A stretch of DNA of 64,000 bases, taken from positions 2,108,001 to 2,172,000 of the forward strand of contig OZ014424.1 in the NCBI GenBank assembly GCA_963965975.1. Reading direction: 5' to 3'. Origin of the DNA: Xestospongia bergquistia. Its lineage: Eukaryota > Porifera > Demospongiae > Haplosclerida > Petrosiidae. The translations under genes were made by a program, and so were the position numbers. The stretch's first letter is position 1, and each line of letters opens with the position of its first letter. The notes under the pieces are model-generated. The model did not search any database. It had not been told where the DNA came from and saw only the letters and a program-made list of their open reading frames with translations. Shown here piece by piece: positions 46,201 through 59,100 of this stretch.

Positions 46201-47602
46201 TCTCTAACTTTTCTATTCTAGCGTGATTATTGGTGGAATAGTCCATAATTATGGTCACCATAACAGGGATTTCAAGACCTCCTTGCACCAGAGGTGATCT
46301 TCTATAAGCTTCGTCAATCACTTTTAAAGAAACATGCGCTCCGTGTAGCATAATAAACCAGACAAGTCTAGATATCTCTTTGGGTAAGTGGCCAACGATT
46401 CTCTCTTCCAGGTCGCCATGGTCCTGATTATTAAAAAAGGCTGGGAAAAATCAGGAATAACCGCAATAATGAATGGATTGGTTACACTTCCTTCATCAGA
46501 TCCTTTTGCTGAAGTTTGATGTACTGACCTTGTATAACATTATTATGAAATAAAATTATTAATAGTTACTAATTAATGACAATTTTGAGAAAACGCGAAA
46601 TTTAGTAACGCCAAATGTGCATATGTCATTAAACGCTAAAATTAGTAGACACAAATAATAGTTTACTTAAGGTAATAACTTGAGAAACACTGGAAAAAAA
46701 ATGACAACTACACATCAAATTGTGAGTACACAAAAAGTAAACAGCTGGCATTGTACAAGTGGAAACATCCCATAATGTATAATCCCAGAATGTCTAACAG
46801 GTAATAACCAAGTGATAATGAAGTGATTGTAATTAGCTATCTAATCTGAAAAGGTATATCTAAAAATCAAATGAAACAACACAATGTCTGGTTACAGAAA
46901 TGTATGAGTCAACGGTTCTATTTCCATTAGTAAGCTCATCTTTCAGTAATTTTATCTTATCTTCTTTTTGCACTATCTTTCATCTTTTTAGCTTTGTATA
47001 ATCCTCCTGCCTATAGCTGTAGAATAGTGACTTCAGTAGCAATTTCTTCTTTTTGGAAGAGTTTGAGCACTTCATAGAAGTTATGGTGTGTCTCTCTTGT
47101 AATTCTTTTTATCTATTGTGCCATATTTTTAAATGGTTGTTGGTTCTGGAGCCACTGTGAGCAAAGTAGTTCCACATATAGGATCTAAAATGACCATTCA
47201 TTCAAATTAGGGATTAGATAATTCGACATTAGACATTCTGGGATTAGACATTTTGGGAATAGACATTCTAGGATTACACATTCTGGGAATGACTTGTATG
47301 AGCAACATATTTTAAATTTAAAACATGAACAATATAGACTAACTTTAACAATGGATTCATCTGATAATGTCAGCAAACAACTGATAAACACTATATTATA
47401 GGGTTCTGGCAATAAGTCAACACTTAATTATTAGTTATGATAATTGAGTTTTCAAAAATAATAAAAATAAGACTTATACAATCATAATGATACTCACCTT
47501 CCTAATACGCTCACTGCTTAAATAAAATACGGAGATCACAAATATTACCATACAAGTTACCACTATCACGTTTATGAAAGCTTTTTTTCCTAAATCGGAC
47601 AT
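43267..47602 (-). CDS. GT92-family glycosyltransferase, four exons
   Basis: Exons on the minus strand: 47,498-47,602 (MSDLGKKAF then a type II anchor, residues 8-28; donor AAG/GTGAGT), 45,286-45,327 (14 residues, donor CAG/GTGTGT), about 44,717-44,776 (begins VPTTTQSF; donor AAA/GTGAAC preferred, GTT/GTAGTG at 44,681 possible) and 43,267-44,376 (369 residues). All joins are phase 0, giving about 438 residues. The last exon carries the DUF23/GT92 core: YTFGVCLHQPLYD (about 181-193), WIELNLVLGAEIITIYFQN (203-221), EILDW, NECVYRN, and the metal-binding-type motif MDKDEFF (281-287). Members of GT92 are Golgi beta-galactosyltransferases; nematode GALT-1 adds galactose to core fucose. The acceptor here is unproven. 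The first two short stem exons both begin V-[SP]-T-T, suggesting exon duplication. Confidence 0.82.
45919..46672. mobile_element. 754-bp non-autonomous DNA element in GT92 intron 1
   Basis: Inverted ends CCTTAAGTAAACTATTATTT match perfectly over the first 21 bases and with four mismatches over 39, bounded by TA (45,917-45,918 and 46,673-46,674). Inside, a minus-strand frame reads GDLEERIVGHLPKEISRLVW, continuing at 46,061-46,351 through SPLVQGGLEIP to an acidic Asp/Glu tail. This resembles a HIRAN-type domain (VGHVPKEISR) that is frequent in aquatic-animal mobile elements. The upstream NPF.IAV part is in another frame. It has no transposase, so it moved in trans. Sub-terminal AAACGCTAAA-like motifs occur at both ends. 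Confidence 0.75.
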
Positions 47603-47618
47603 AACTGTCTAACTATTG

Positions 47619-47679
47619 CTTAGTCTCATCCCCAGACTGCCACGCCTCTCTGGGTGTGAAGTCTGGGGATGAGACTAAG
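47619..47679. repeat. Perfect 20-bp-stem hairpin 16 bp upstream of the GT92 start codon
   Basis: Arm CTTAGTCTCATCCCCAGACT (47,619-47,638) pairs perfectly with 47,660-47,679 across a 21-base loop. It lies in the presumed 5' UTR or core promoter of the GT92 gene. It is either a tiny foldback element or a structured leader that would hinder scanning if transcribed. The GC content is unlike the surroundings, which favours an inserted element. Confidence 0.8.
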
Positions 47680-47699
47680 ATTTGTGGTAAATTAATAAA

Positions 47700-50290
47700 A
47701 TAAATTTTAGATTCCTACGAAAGTACGGTATAATTACAAGCACTCTAGACACTGCTTTGCTATATGGCTTCTTTTAAATTACAGCAGGTTAACTGATGTT
47801 GGATTTTGGCATTTTTATAAAGATGTTATTTAATTCATAGGTGTACATGAAAGGGATCAGTTGTAAGTAATTTAGATGGTATTTGTAGTCTAAAGACAAA
47901 CTGTTAAGAATATGTATATTTGTTTTGCTTTGTTGTTGTTTGTAGATCCTCTTTAAGGAGACCATATTTTTATGAGTAAAACCCTCCAAACCAGATATAC
48001 AGTTCTTATTCTTTTGTAATATAATATTTTTCCTTCCACAGCTATAATACTTACAATAAAAACCAAACTAAAACACAAAATGTCAAATTCGAACTTATCT
48101 TATAAATTCTTTTATTATTTATAATTTCTTCCAGGCTTCTCTCCTATTGATCCATGCCAAATGTTTTCCAGAAACTTCATCAAATTATCATTCTTCTTTT
48201 AATTAACTCATATGCTTTGATTTTTATCTGTGGACACTAATAAAACAGTCCGCAGTATGACTTCAGTTTAACTGTATACTCATACATATATTGCAATTTG
48301 TGGGGGCAGCTTTAGCAAGAAGTGGGTGTGTTTCATGTACATCACATGTTAGCACGGGTTTTTTTCTTGAAATACATTGGTGAAGAGGTTGTTGGAAGGT
48401 GTTTCTGATGTTCAATAGAGCTCTGAAATGATTATACATCAGGTGTTATCTTAAATTAAGATCATTAAAAAATAAACACATCTTAGATACGTTGATGGAG
48501 TTTGCATAGCGGATTAGAAAGACACGATCAGTCTAGTAGCAGTGTTAGTCTTGTCAATTGTTTCTATAAAATCAACAGTTTCAAAATCTTGGTATGTATG
48601 CAATATAAAGTACCCAATTTTTTCAAGATGTTTAAAATTGAATAGAAATATGAAGACCAGAACCAGTAATATCAAATTGTAGAAAATACAGAAAGGTTTT
48701 GTCAACCAAGCAAAAGATTATTGTTAAGGCTAAAGTAATAGCAATTAAGGATGTTGTATGTATCAGAATGATTCTGAAGGTAAGCAATGAAATTGAAGAA
48801 GCTGCAATGTTGCGCTCTAACGTCAATCAACAACACACAGATTTTTTATGCTTATCTTCTACACTTCTTCATATCGCTTAAGTCTTTGCTGTTGCTTTTC
48901 AGTCTCTATCCTCCTTTGTCAATCTTCTAAACCTAATCTATCACATCTATGTCTTGGGTGTTCTTGTGTATGTTCCCATCTCTCCTCTTCCCTTCTCAAT
49001 GCTCATTTTACTGCTCCGCTGTAACTCTAATGTCTGTTTCAAACTTTTCTAACAAATTCATTCACCCTGTTGTATTGCACAATGTATTACAATTTAGACC
49101 CAATGAAAACATGACCAACGTTACAGACGGAGTTTCATGCATGTACCATTGACTGCTCAATATTGAGGCTCACGAACTTACAAATATATATGTTGATATT
49201 ACCCTCATAGTCTTCATGTACTGTAAAATCTCTCCTTTGATAACTTTAGTGTGTTGTGCCTGTATCATAATTCCATTCCTTGTGATGCATTTCTTGATGG
49301 TAGAAAGGAGGAGAATGGTCACTAGTCACAGGACAAGAGTGAGAGTTGTAGAGTTATCCTGATAATACAGTATCTCATGCTATCAACTGTTTATAAGATT
49401 ATGTGGCATCTGAAAATATGATATGTATGAAAGGATCCAAAAAACAGGATGTGGTTTAAAACAGAATGTGGACATCAGACAAGAGTTTTGTCTTGCTAAC
49501 AAAAAAAGCTGAGGAGTGCAGAGATGCATCAAGTTTACACTGTCAAAAGAAGGGTATTGACATTACACTTTTAGAATGTTTATACACCTATTTAAATTTA
49601 ACAACCTCGTAATCAACATCCCTTTTTAATTGTTGAGTTAACACATCTAAATGTAGCAGTCAGCATTCTTTTAATACTGTCCCAAGCAGTGTAGTCGATA
49701 CAAAATTCAAGTGTTGGTATTATTTTTTGTTGTTAATCAAAATTATTGATATTACAAATAATAAGTAAAAGGTATTTTATATGCAGTTCACAATACATCT
49801 ATATATTATACAAGCTTAAGTTAGAGTTTTCTTCCTTTTTATGGCAATATACCTGTTACTGTGATGATTTGGAGAAAGAGAGAGGAAGAGAGAGAAAGAG
49901 GACATTAATAGAAGATAAATCTTACTAGCTATAGTTGACTAATGTGTAAGAATAATAATTGAGTTGACTGTCTACTACATGACACATTTCAAGAACTCAG
50001 TGTTTTGAGAAAAATAGAGAGGACTTTAGAATAGAAACAATGCAGTGCTTATGTTGCCTTGGTAACCATACAGTAAAACTTACTAATTACATGTGATTAA
50101 ATAAGAATCACAAAATAAAAAAAGGGATTTTGATTACTTCATTTATTATGAGATTGTTAAATTTAAATAGGCACATTAACACCCTAAAAGTTATAATGTC
50201 AATTCTCTTGATTTTAGAAAGAAAAGTAATTATAATACATGTTAAAAATAAAATGTCAGTGTTAAATAAATTAACTTCTAAGAGAGTCCT
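47700..50290. other. No gene recognised
   Basis: Short open frames (47,789-47,989; 48,514-48,881; 48,949-49,152; 49,746-49,928) show no domain, no consistent splice context and no paralogue in the window. I see nothing firm. Confidence 0.5.
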
Positions 50291-50296
50291 TAACTA

Positions 50297-50800
50297 TATA
50301 ACATATTTTACTTGTTAGTCTTTGAAAGTTTTGGTTAAGATATCCACTCATAATGAAAGTTCTCTCCCTTTTCCTCACATTAACTCTAAGTTTATAGCGA
50401 AAATTAAACAGTAAACCCACATTGATTGGAACTTGATACTGTAGAGTGTAGCCTTTCTTAGCTTGAATTATAATATCACTTCAGCTGCTATCACTGCTTT
50501 TGGTTCAACAATTAACTTATGAGTGGGAGCATTTTTGGTGTCATCTACAGGATCACGTTTTGCAATGTTTGAGTGAAGTAACAAGACCAATGCATATTTG
50601 AACATTTGAATGACTTAGTGACTTCAGGAAGACTCACTCCATCACTTATAAAATGAGTATGCATTAGGACATAATTTTTTCAGTGTTAGAAGCATATTAG
50701 GAACTTAAAATAATTCTTCTGTTGTGGAATAAAAATTGGTCTATGTTCATCAATGCTAGGTACTTCACACAATACAAATTACAATAAACTCAATCAATCT
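50297..50800 (-). pseudogene. GT92 copy 2, 3' half only, decayed
   Basis: It aligns with 43,270-43,800 of the GT92 last exon (C-terminal SRYFNQTFQ region, the LIVQPKAVTAVD region, back to the MDKDEF area, where the motif is lost). Deletions and frame breaks occur throughout, and homology stops near 50,800, before the nucleotide-binding half. It shares with copy 3 a downstream flank (about 50,120-50,240 and 52,270-52,380), so the pair duplicated together. Confidence 0.85.
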
Positions 50801-50819
50801 ATGGGATTGAGTTCTTATG

Positions 50820-52260
50820 TAGTAATATGATTATAATTTTATTTTTATTATTAGACTAAAATAGATATTAGCTTTGTAAATTACTATGGATTCATATATA
50901 CACTTCAATTTGTATTATGTATATTGATTATGTTGCTAATGGTTACAACCAATAATGAATTTTTATTGGTATTTTGTATGAATGCATGCAAACGAAATTA
51001 TGTACGTGAATGGATTAAAACAACTTAACATAACCTTATAATTTACCTCTTTAAAAACATTGTATACCAGCATATATACTAGTAACACCAGAAATGTATA
51101 TCATATACTAGATGGGACTGCTGAACTGACCTTTAATCATTTAAGTGTAAATGAGTTAAAGGTTATAGTCAGATCATGGTAGGTTGTATAGATAGGAGTT
51201 CACAGCACAAAATTAAAATATCATTAAGCCTTTTGGTATTTTATGTGAATACAGGTTGTTCATAAACTTCACAAGTAATTAATCAAAAAAGTGCATTCAA
51301 ATAGCACATGCAATTAATTCATTGTAAGTACTGATTGGTTGATTTAGCCACTATATGGCTATACAGATATACATGATACAATTGTTTACAAAATGTTAGA
51401 ACTTATAATGATTTATTTTTAAAATAAAATCATTATCATTTTATGACAATAATAATCAAAGCATTCAATATCATGCTTTTACTTTCAGTTTGCATCATGC
51501 TCTTTGTATTACAATACCAGCTAAATCAACTAATCAGTTTTTATGGGGAATTAAGTTATAATATAGACTGTACTATGGTGTTGTATGAGTTGACAATACA
51601 AGATTGAGTTAAAATGTGTAACACAATGTGTTTTGATTTGTGAAATGGTCATTCATCAGAATTGCATCCTGTCATATCCTGCCTTCGTAACTTATGAATA
51701 TTCATAACATATTTTGTATTTAAGCCTTTGTTTTTGCATTTTCAGTCAGTTAGTGAATGAGTTTTGTTAGTTCCATTTTTGTACCATTCTTATACTGTTT
51801 TTTTTGAGTCATTGTGTTTTCATTTTATTCAGTAGTTCTTTGTGAACTGTGATTGTGTGCATCTCGGTTATTTCACATCCATGCATTCTCTTTGCTGTTA
51901 ATGTTGACATTTTAGTCTGGTTTGCAAACATTAACTGTTTGCTTTGAAAGGTCTTATTGACGTATGTATGTATGTATATATACAATAGTTGTCATTGATA
52001 TGCTCAGAAAGTGTGCACTTTTGTTAAGACTTGCAGGACATACAATTACTAATCTGTGAAATAACGAGTTGCATTATATGGTATTATTATTGGGCATAAA
52101 CCTAACCATAAATAGTCTACATGGTGTTGTTGAAAGCTTGCACAAAGGTCGGAGTTCACGTGCATATTTGAGAAGAAAGTATTGAGAAACAAGGAAAGCC
52201 TCTAGCTATAAGAAGGTATGTTTTAGCTAGAGATAAATATTAACAGATATATTAATTAAC
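50820..52260. other. No gene seen; one MITE half-end
   Basis: Contains CAGTTTGCATCATGC near 51,487, matching the end of the 8,051 MITE, and a short ATGT repeat at 51,963-51,975. No supported coding region. Confidence 0.45.
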
Positions 52261-52404
52261 TCAACAGTTGAAATGGGACTTTGATTACTTCATAATACGG
52301 TTGTTAAATTTAAATAGGCATATTAACATCCTAAAAGTTTTCTTTCTAAAAACTCTTGTTTTTAGAAAGAAAAGCAACTATTATATATACATGTAAAAAA
52401 TTTG

Positions 52405-53310
52405 ACTCTATTGCATACTTTACTTGTTAGGCTTTGAAAGGTTTGGTTAAAATATTGACTCATAATGAAAGTTCTTTCTCTTTTCCTCATATTAAATCTG
52501 AGTTTGTACCGAAAATGAAACAGTAAACCTACATTTGTTGGCACTTGATACTGGAGAGTGTAGCCTTTCTTAACTTCAAATATCATATGAACTCCAGCTG
52601 CTGTCATTGCTTTTGGTTAAACAATTAACTTATGACTGGCAGTAATTTTGGCGTCACCTATAGGATCACTACTTCGCAATGTTTGAGTGAAGTAATGAGG
52701 TCAACTCATACTTGAACATTTGACTGACTTATTGACTTCAGGAACACCCACTCCATCACTTATAAAATGAGTATGAACAAAAACATATGCTGCTGCATTA
52801 GGACGTAATTTTTTCAGTGTTGGAAGAATATCGGTAATTTTAAAGTGTCCTTATCTTGTGGAATAAAAAATTCATCTATATCCATCAAAGCTAGATACTT
52901 CACGTGATACAAATTATGATAAATGCAATCATTTATTAGTGCAGATTGACCCCGCCTTATGTCAAATCCAGGTTGTTCCAATCCAGTATCTCAATTAAAC
53001 CTTGATTGATGTATGATTTCATGATTTCATAAAATATTTCCGGAACATTCTGAAAATAAATAGTAATGATTTCTGCACCCAGTGCTAAGTTGAGTTCTAC
53101 CCAATTTAACAATACTTGTGGATCCTTAATATCATAGAGAGATTGATGTAAACACACACCAAATGTATAAGTCTTCTTTGGATTATCTTCTTGGATTGGA
53201 ATTTGGTGTGTCAAGTGGCTATCAGTTGAAATTCTAACTTCCCTTGGTTTTTTTGCCAATAAGTTGAATTTTGTTCTAAGAATATATGATAACCAATATT
53301 AGTATATTAA
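52405..53310 (-). pseudogene. GT92 copy 3, last exon only, decayed
   Basis: It aligns with most of the GT92 last exon. The 5' part is open (53,259-52,957: YTFGVCLHQSLYDIKDPQ, WVELNLALGAEIITIYFQN, EILDW), then frame breaks occur. The DxD-type motif survives out of frame as MDIDEFF near 52,870, and the C-terminal part (52,607-52,400) is open again (LLFHFRYKLRFNMRKRERTF). Homology ends at 53,310 inside the exon. There is no leader exon, so it is truncated and inactive. Confidence 0.88.
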
Positions 53311-53319
53311 TAATGGTAT

Positions 53320-54910
53320 ATAAATGGGATGTATGTATACTTACTGCTAGGTATAATTAGACTCATTAATAACATTGACATTCCCACTAATATAATAAGT
53401 GGTAACTGTAAGGGAATAACAATATTAATAGTATATTAATTGTTAAATAAAGATAATAGAATAGCGGATCAAATGGAGAACATACCACTCTAATTGTAAA
53501 GTGTCTTATGCATATGATGATTAATTGCTTGATATTCACTTGTTGTATAACTTTTAATGAAATGCAAATTGAAGGAGGTCTCTGCCATTAATGGTGATAT
53601 ACTTCCATGTGATCAAAGATGCTGAAGAAGCTTATTAATTCAGTTCTTAAGCTGTTCATTAGTCCACAAAGCTCAACCCATGCATCAGTACAGTTCTTTT
53701 CAAATATAGTCTGGTAATAAACAGATTTCTCTTCCTAAATCTTCAGTTCTAATGTCAGTCTTTACCTCTTACCAGAACTGTACCTAAAGCTTGACTGTAT
53801 CCTTCAATACATTACATAAAGTCATATTGAAGTCGTATCTTTTACTATTGTACTACATAATTAAATTAAATGTACTACAATTGTGTAATGAGCTATAATT
53901 ATACAAATTGGTATAAGTTCTTGTTGTTAAAAGAAACATTTTTTGTGGTGAAAATCTTGTATATTTCAAAAACACATTGAGTTTAAAAAATTTCTATATT
54001 TTGTAGTTAATTAAAAATAGTTAATCAAACAATTTATTGTGAAAAAGTATGTATTATATTTAAGACCATTTTATTGGAAGAATACAATTCAACGATTAAA
54101 AAGTAGTACAGGAAGTAGTGACTGGATAACAAGTCATGTGATAGGCACATGATCATAAATGTAGACATTTCTTTGTCCATCATTTAATCTTAGGGAATGG
54201 ATCTAGCTTGGACACAATTAAAAAGTAGTATATGAAGGCAAATGATTATAAATGGAAAGAGATGATACTAGTTGAACAAATACAGAAAAACTAAATAGAT
54301 CTTATCAGTTATTGCTGTAATAATAATGATAATATCTTCAAGTAGTATATGAATATGTCCTATGAGAGAGATATGAGATAAAATAATGCCAATAGATGAA
54401 CAATTTGAATGAATAGTAAGAGATAGATAGATAGATACCAGTCCATCCTTGTGTAGTAGAGAGAGTAATACATACTTCATAATTAATATGGTAATGTATT
54501 GCTATAGTAAATGGATCTCTTATACAAACTAATACTATTAAGTGTTCTTATTTTATTACATAGACATGATCCATTGATGTGAGATATATTAAGTATAACA
54601 ACAATATATCACTATATTATCACCAATAATATATCCTATTACAAAACTTTAAGTTATTTTTGTAAACTATATTCATTATTTCATTAGTGCTTGGGTATGT
54701 CTTAATGAACATTGCATATTATTAGCTTAATATTACTAATGATAAATAAAAAAACAGTTATTAAATTACATACAAACACTTGATAAACAAGTATACAACT
54801 GTTAACAAAATTTAATATATCATACATAGATAATATATTTGGCAGTGTAGATGCTAACATGATTTAATTTTTACTAACATGTCAATATGAGATATGTGAA
54901 GAAAGTTTAT
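53320..54910. other. No gene seen
   Basis: AT-rich spacer between the GT92 copies and the ankyrin gene; a short (GATA)n near 54,422-54,437. The open frame at 54,268-54,480 has no features. Confidence 0.5.
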
Positions 54911-54920
54911 TATCTTCAAG

Positions 54921-55135
54921 TTATCTTTTTCTTTAACTCTGTCAATGATATTAAACCAAACAAGTAGTCTGAGACAGGATCAAGTAAAGTCAAAGAAATA
55001 GAAAATAAATCATGGAATAATATGTGAAGTAATTGTATTAGATATTATGAAATATTGGACACTTATATGAAAATATTTAGTTAATATATGTATCTTGTAT
55101 CTTTAATCCATCTTGTATCTATGCACTCAGAAAAC
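54921..55135. repeat. Ankyrin-locus flank repeat, copy 1 (partner 63,680-63,902)
   Basis: About 215 bp match 63,680-63,902 in the same orientation (TTTCTTTAACTCT, AAATCATGGAATAATATGTG, TATTGGACACTTA). Distance is 8.76 kb, about the length of the ankyrin gene plus flanks, so it marks a tandem duplication of the locus. Confidence 0.85.
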
Positions 55136-55286
55136 CCCGCCCATTCATTTTCAGTCCATCTAACATGTGTCCATTGGCCCATTATCCATCCATCTGTCTG
55201 TCTATCTGTCCATCTATCCATTAATCTATTCATCCATCAATGGATATCCATCAACTGATTCATCTAACCTGTTTGATAGTTTTATT

Positions 55287-55487
55287 CCCATTTCCATTAC
55301 TGTTAATAGTCCAATAGATATAACTTCATCTAAAAGATGTACAAGGATACTATATCTTCCATAGTTATCCCCATTTCCATTACTGTTAATAGTCCAATAG
55401 ATATAACTCCATCTAAAAGATGTACAAGGATACTATATCTTCCATAGTCAGCCTCACCCTCTTAAAGGGAGAGGCTGATTATGTCAA
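55287..55487. repeat. 83-bp tandem duplication and adjacent hairpin
   Basis: Two nearly identical 83-bp units start CCCATTTCCATTACTG (55,287 and 55,370). They are followed at about 55,448-55,478 by an inverted repeat TCAGCCTC...GAGGCTGA with an inner CCCT/AGGG pair. Upstream, 55,150-55,260 is low-complexity CATC/TCTG-rich sequence that yields a spurious frame. Confidence 0.8.
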
Positions 55488-56178
55488 CATTTTTTTGTTA
55501 CTTATATCTTACTATAACACTCAGTTGAAGTTAGCAGTACATATTTGTAGGCAGATCTTACTATAACAGTGTTAAAAATCTTGATTGCTGCAGAGAATAA
55601 AGGAAGTCTCAAGTTCAATGCCTCAGAGAATAAGTTCATATAAAACCAGTTATATATATAGTCTATATATATATGCACTATACATCAAACTTCTTTTATC
55701 AAGTAAGTATATATATATATTATATATTATAATTACTTTTGTAGCTGTTTAGAAAGAATTGTTTTGTGTTGTTACTGTTAGAAGTTTGGTGTCTCTTACA
55801 ATAGACTATTGAATATTCCCTCACTACATTGCTTTAGTCAAACAATGTCTGTACATGTAAGTGAACATATTGTATAGATGAACAATCTGAACCTAAATAA
55901 GCAAGAATATGATAATGTTATTGTAAAATTTGTCCTAAGATTATTTTGATGATAATGCTATATACTGCTGTTGTAAGAGACTGGATTATTACTAACTTTG
56001 TAGACCGGAATTATATATCTGTCTGGTTGTCTGTACAAACTATTTATTAATTTCATTTTATTGGAAATACAATAATTATGACCTAAATTATATATATTAT
56101 AAGTAAACCAACTTTTATTAATAATGAGAAACAAAATTATACTTTAAAATTAACTAATAATTATAATAGAAATATATA

Positions 56179-59100
56179 TTAATTAACATTAACAGCATAC
56201 ACTTTTTTAACTTCTTTCTTGTTATCATGTTTCACACTGATATTTCTAAATGTATGAGTAGGGTTTAAAATGTATGAAGTGAATGAACTGAATTTGGACA
56301 TGACACTTGGTATTTGGAATCTCTTTTGTTTCATCTCCCTCTTGATAGTGTATCTATCTGCATAACTTAATGTCTTTGTTATTTCATGAGTTGATTGTAA
56401 TGACTTAACTGGTTCACTTAATTCTAGTAATGATGACATTGTTTCTTTCTCTTTTGTTCCCTCTAATTTAGCTCTTGTTTGTCCTCCATATTTGATTAAT
56501 AGTTCACTAATACTTTCCTGTTTAATATTATTAGCATCATCTAATGGTGTCCTCTTGTCAGCAATAAGATTAGGATTAGCATTTCTCTCTAAAAGTGTCT
56601 CTACTATTGTAAAGGATTTACCTCCTCTAACTGCAAAGAACAAAGGGGTGAATCCCCAATGACTTTCTTGTTTATTAACATCAGCTCCAGTTTGTATGAG
56701 AGCATCCACTATATCAACATGTCCACATGATGAAGCTACCATGAGTGGAGTAAGACCTAGAACCAGTGAAGTATCTGGACTATCTAACGTCTTCATTATG
56801 ACTACAGCTAAATCTCCTTTAACACATGAGTCTAGTAGTTCTCTCTGGTCATTACTGAGGTGTGGAAGTTTATATGAGAGGAAGGTAATGAGAGTAGGGT
56901 GACCACCATAACATGATAGTACTACTGCTTTTTCAATCTCATCATTAGTGGGTTCAGCTTTATCTAAGAGCATATTAACAAGGTCTCTGTTACCACTATA
57001 AGCTGCTAATGAAAATGCTGTTGATCCATCATATGCTAACAAGTGAGGATTTACTTGCAATTGTATCAAACATTCTACAACTTCAAGATGTCCATACTGA
57101 CAAGCTAGCATTAGGGCATTGTAATCATATTTATTTAAAATATTAACATCTACACCCCATTGGAGAAGTCGTTTAACAGTTTGAGTATGACCATTTAAAC
57201 TAGCTAGCATTAGGGCAGTATATCCATTTTCATTCTGAGCATTATTGTCAGCATGTTCTTTTAGCAATAGCTCAGTGATCTGGGTATGACCATTTAAACT
57301 AGCTAGCATTAGGGCAGTCAATCCATCTTTTTCCTGAGTATTAATGTCAGCATCTTCTTTTAGCAAAATCTCAACAACCTGAGTATGACCATTACAACTA
57401 GCTAGTATTAGAGCTGTCACTCCGTCATTTCCCAGGTGATTAATGTTGGCGTGTTCTTTAAGTAGCAGTTCGACAACCTGGGTATGACCATTTTGACTAG
57501 CTATTATAAGGGCAGTCCATCCATCCTTTCTCTGAGTATTAACGTCAGCATGTTCTTTGAGTAGTAGCTCAACAACTTGGGTATGACCATTTAAACTAGC
57601 TAGCATTAGGCCAGTCCATTCTCCTTCTTCCTGAGTATTTATGTTTGCATGTTTTTTAAGTAGCATTTCAACAACCTGGGTATGACCATTTAAACTAGCT
57701 ATCATAAGGGCAGTCCTTCCATCTTTTTTCTGAGTATTAATGTCAGCATGTTCTTTGAGTAGTAGTTCAACAACCTTGTGATGACTGTTTTGACTAGCTA
57801 GCATTAGGGCAGTCCATCCATCTTTTTCCTGAGTATTAACGTCAGCATGTTCTTTCAGCAATAGCTTAACAACTTGGGTATGACCATTTAAACTAGCTAG
57901 CATTAGGCCAGTCCATTCATTTTCTTCCTGAGTATTTATGTTGGCATGTTCTTTGAGTAGTAGTTCAACAACCAGGGTATGACCATTTTGACTAGCTATC
58001 ATAAGGGCAGTCCTTCCATCTTTTTTCTGAGTATTAACGTCAGCATGTTCTTTGAGTAGTAGTTCAACAACCTGATGATGACCCTCTTGACTAGCTATCA
58101 TTAGTGCGGTCCATCCATCTTTTTCCTGAGTATTAATGTCAGCATCTTCTTTTAGCAAAATCTCAACAACTTGGGTATGACCATTTAAAGTAGCTAGCAT
58201 TAGGCCAGTCAATTCATCTTCTTCCTGAGTATTTATGTTGGCATGTTCTTTGAGTAGTAGTTCAACAACCTGGGTATGACCATTTCGACTAGCTATCATA
58301 AGGGCAGTCCTTCCATCATTTTTCTGAATATTAACGTCAGCATGTTCTTTGAGTAGTAGTTCAACAACCTGATGATGACCCTCTTGACTAGCTATCATTA
58401 GTGCGGTCCATCCATCTTTTTCCTGAGTATTAATGTCAGCATCTTCTTTTAGCAAAATCTTAACAACCTGAGTATGACCATTACAACTAGCTAGCATTAG
58501 AGCTGTTACTCCGTCATTTCCCAGGTGATTAATGTTGGCGTGTTCTTTAAGTAGCAGTTCGACAACCTGGGTATGACCATTTTGACTAGCTATCATAAGG
58601 GCAGTCCATCCATCTTTTCTCTGAGTATTAATGTCAGCATGTTCTTTGAGTAATAGTTCAACAACTTGGTGATGACCATTTTGACTAGCTATCATTAGGG
58701 CAGTCCATCCATCTTTTTTCTGAGTATTAACATCAGCATGTTCTTTCAGTAATAGTTCAACAACCTGATGATGACACTCTTGACTAGCTATCATTAGTGC
58801 AGTCCTTCCATCTTTTTCCTGAGTATTAATGTCAGCATGTTCTTTCAACAATAGCTCAACAACTTGGATATGACCATTTAAACTAGCTAGCATTAGGCCA
58901 GTCCATTCTTCTTCTTCCTGAGTATTTATGTTGGCATGTTCTTTAAGTAGCATTTCAACAACCTGGGTATGACCATTTAAACTAGCTATCATAAGGGCAG
59001 TCCTTCCATCTTTTTTCTGAGTATTAATGTCAGCATGTTCTTTGAGTAGTAGTTCAACAACCTCGTGATGACCGTTTTGACTAGCTAGCATTAGGGCAGT

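Noticed and set aside
55167-55364. 65-codon frame rich in Ser, Ile and Tyr
   Set aside because: Derived from CATC/TCTG low-complexity sequence and an 83-bp duplication; no start context or homologue.
55448-55478. Hairpin resembling a bacterial terminator
   Set aside because: The window is eukaryotic, and the structure stands beside a tandem duplication with no gene end there.
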